From an uncultured Collinsella sp. (GTDB taxonomy: Bacteria > Actinomycetota > Coriobacteriia > Coriobacteriales > Coriobacteriaceae), in NCBI GenBank assembly GCA_958437495.1, contig CAUBOH010000013.1, positions 5,729 through 69,728 on the forward strand: a stretch of DNA of 64,000 nt. Direction: 5' to 3'. The translations under genes were made by a program, and so were the position numbers. Of this stretch, positions 63,321 to 64,000 are shown one piece after another. Position 1 is the first letter of the stretch. Each line of letters opens with the position of its first letter. The notes beneath the pieces were generated by a model, which saw only the letters and a list, made by a program, of their open reading frames with translations, ran no database searches and had not been told where the DNA came from.

Positions 63321-64000
63321 TTACTCGGCGTCAGTCTCCTCGTCCTTCTTCTCGGAAGGCAGCGGGGTAACCTCGATCTCGACGCCCAGAGTCTCAGCAG
63401 CAGACTTCATGGACAGGGAGATACGACGACGGTCGAGGTCGATCTCCATGACCTTGACCTGAACCTTGTCGCCCACGTGGGTGACCTGAGAAGGCTGGTC
63501 GACGTGCTTGTTGGCCATCTCGGAGATGTGCACCAGGCCCTCGATGCCCTCGCCCAGGTCGACGAAAGCGCCGAACGGGACAAGCTTGGTCACAGTGCCC
63601 TCGACGATAGCGCCGACGGGGTACTTCTTGACCAGTGCGCGCCACGGATCCTCGGTGGTCTGCTTGAGACCCAGGGAGATGCGCTCGCGGTTGAGATCGA
63701 CGTCGAGAACCTCGACCTCGACCTCCTGGCCGACCTTGACAACCTCGGAAGGATGGTTGACGTGGTTCCAGGAGAGCTCGGAAATGTGGATGAGGCCGTC
63801 GATACCGCCGAGGTCGACGAAGGCGCCGAAGTCGACGATGGAGGAAACGGTGCCCTGGAGACGCATGCCAGACTTGAGCTTGGACAGGATCTCGGAGCGC
63901 TCGGCCTTACGGGACTCCTCGAGCACGACGCGACGGGAGAGGACAACGTTGTTGCGGTTGCGGTCCATCTCGATGACGCGGGCCTCGATGCGGGTGCCCA
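63321..64000 (-). CDS. rpsA: 30S ribosomal protein S1, C-terminal part
   Basis: The frame is open from the window edge to the stop at 63321, giving at least 226 residues. It includes the end of one S1 domain (VIEMDRNRNNVVLSRR) and two full ones, each with the VxGxVxxxxxFGAFVDLG pattern and a GLIHISEL or GLVHISEM strand. The tail is acidic. The beginning lies beyond 64000. S1 brings mRNAs to the small subunit. In Actinobacteria the protein usually has four S1 repeats. Confidence 0.93.
   Translation of the reverse strand, partial: GTRIEARVIEMDRNRNNVVLSRRVVLEESRKAERSEILSKLKSGMRLQGTVSSIVDFGAFVDLGGIDGLIHISELSWNHVNHPSEVVKVGQEVEVEVLDVDLNRERISLGLKQTTEDPWRALVKKYPVGAIVEGTVTKLVPFGAFVDLGEGIEGLVHISEMANKHVDQPSQVTHVGDKVQVKVMEIDLDRRRISLSMKSAAETLGVEIEVTPLPSEKKDEETDAE

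Overview
The window is about 60% GC and looks like the chromosome of a strictly anaerobic gut Coriobacteriia member, most likely Collinsella or a close relative (Actinomycetota). The assignment rests on overall protein resemblance, the mix of anaerobic metalloenzymes and the many short palindromic intergenic repeats; there is no 16S gene to confirm it. Almost every gene between 0.5 and 54 kb is on the minus strand.

Layout. 1-0.3 kb: tail of an M24 aminopeptidase. 0.5-8.6 kb: folC, valS, then tig-clpP-clpX and a tRNA-Leu. 8.9-14.1 kb: a two-gene molybdenum hydroxylase (FAD subunit plus a fused Fe-S/Mo subunit) and glutamate dehydrogenase. 14.4-19.2 kb: a selenocysteine block, selA-selB-selC (tRNA-Sec), followed by mobA and a DUF3343 gene. 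19.3-36.9 kb: an orphan molybdopterin oxidoreductase and then a complete formate hydrogenlyase operon in the same order as E. coli hyf: hydN-like, fdhF (selenocysteine at codon 140), hyfA-B-C-D-E-F-G-H-I, hycH, hycI and a formate channel. 37.4-38.2 kb: a divergent RelB-like/PIN toxin-antitoxin pair. 38.2-39.1 kb: a repeat-rich island with tRNA-Gly and tRNA-Pro. 39.2-48.4 kb: brnQ, then an eight-gene run made of two double-cubane reductase-like proteins, their ATP-dependent activator, a GT4 glycosyltransferase, selD (itself with an in-frame UGA at codon 17), yedF, DUF3343 and a NifS-like enzyme. 48.8-54.3 kb: modA-modB-modC and moeA-mogA for molybdate uptake and cofactor insertion. 54.5-63.3 kb: plus- and minus-strand housekeeping genes (ClC channel, lipid kinase, arfB-like, xpt, MFS pump, metY, a C_GCAxxG_C_C protein, yigZ), the RNase P RNA, and the start-truncated end of rpsA.

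How it works together. Molybdate is imported by ModABC, inserted into molybdopterin by MogA/MoeA and converted to the guanylyl form by MobA. SelD makes selenophosphate, SelA charges tRNA-Sec with selenium and SelB delivers it to the UGA codons of fdhF and selD. FdhF then oxidises formate and the Hyf [NiFe] hydrogenase makes hydrogen, with formate entering through the FocA-like channel. HycH and HycI mature the large subunit; the general hyp genes are not in the window.

The most unusual part is the 40.6-48.4 kb selenium/double-cubane run. Its glycosyltransferase overlaps selD by 8 bases, which recalls the SenB/SenC pairing of selenosugar synthesis but without senA. Several non-coding repeat families were also found: a 160-bp terminal-inverted-repeat element (two copies), a ~69-bp palindrome (three copies plus a half copy), and long-armed stem-loops that may be structured RNAs or REP-like elements.
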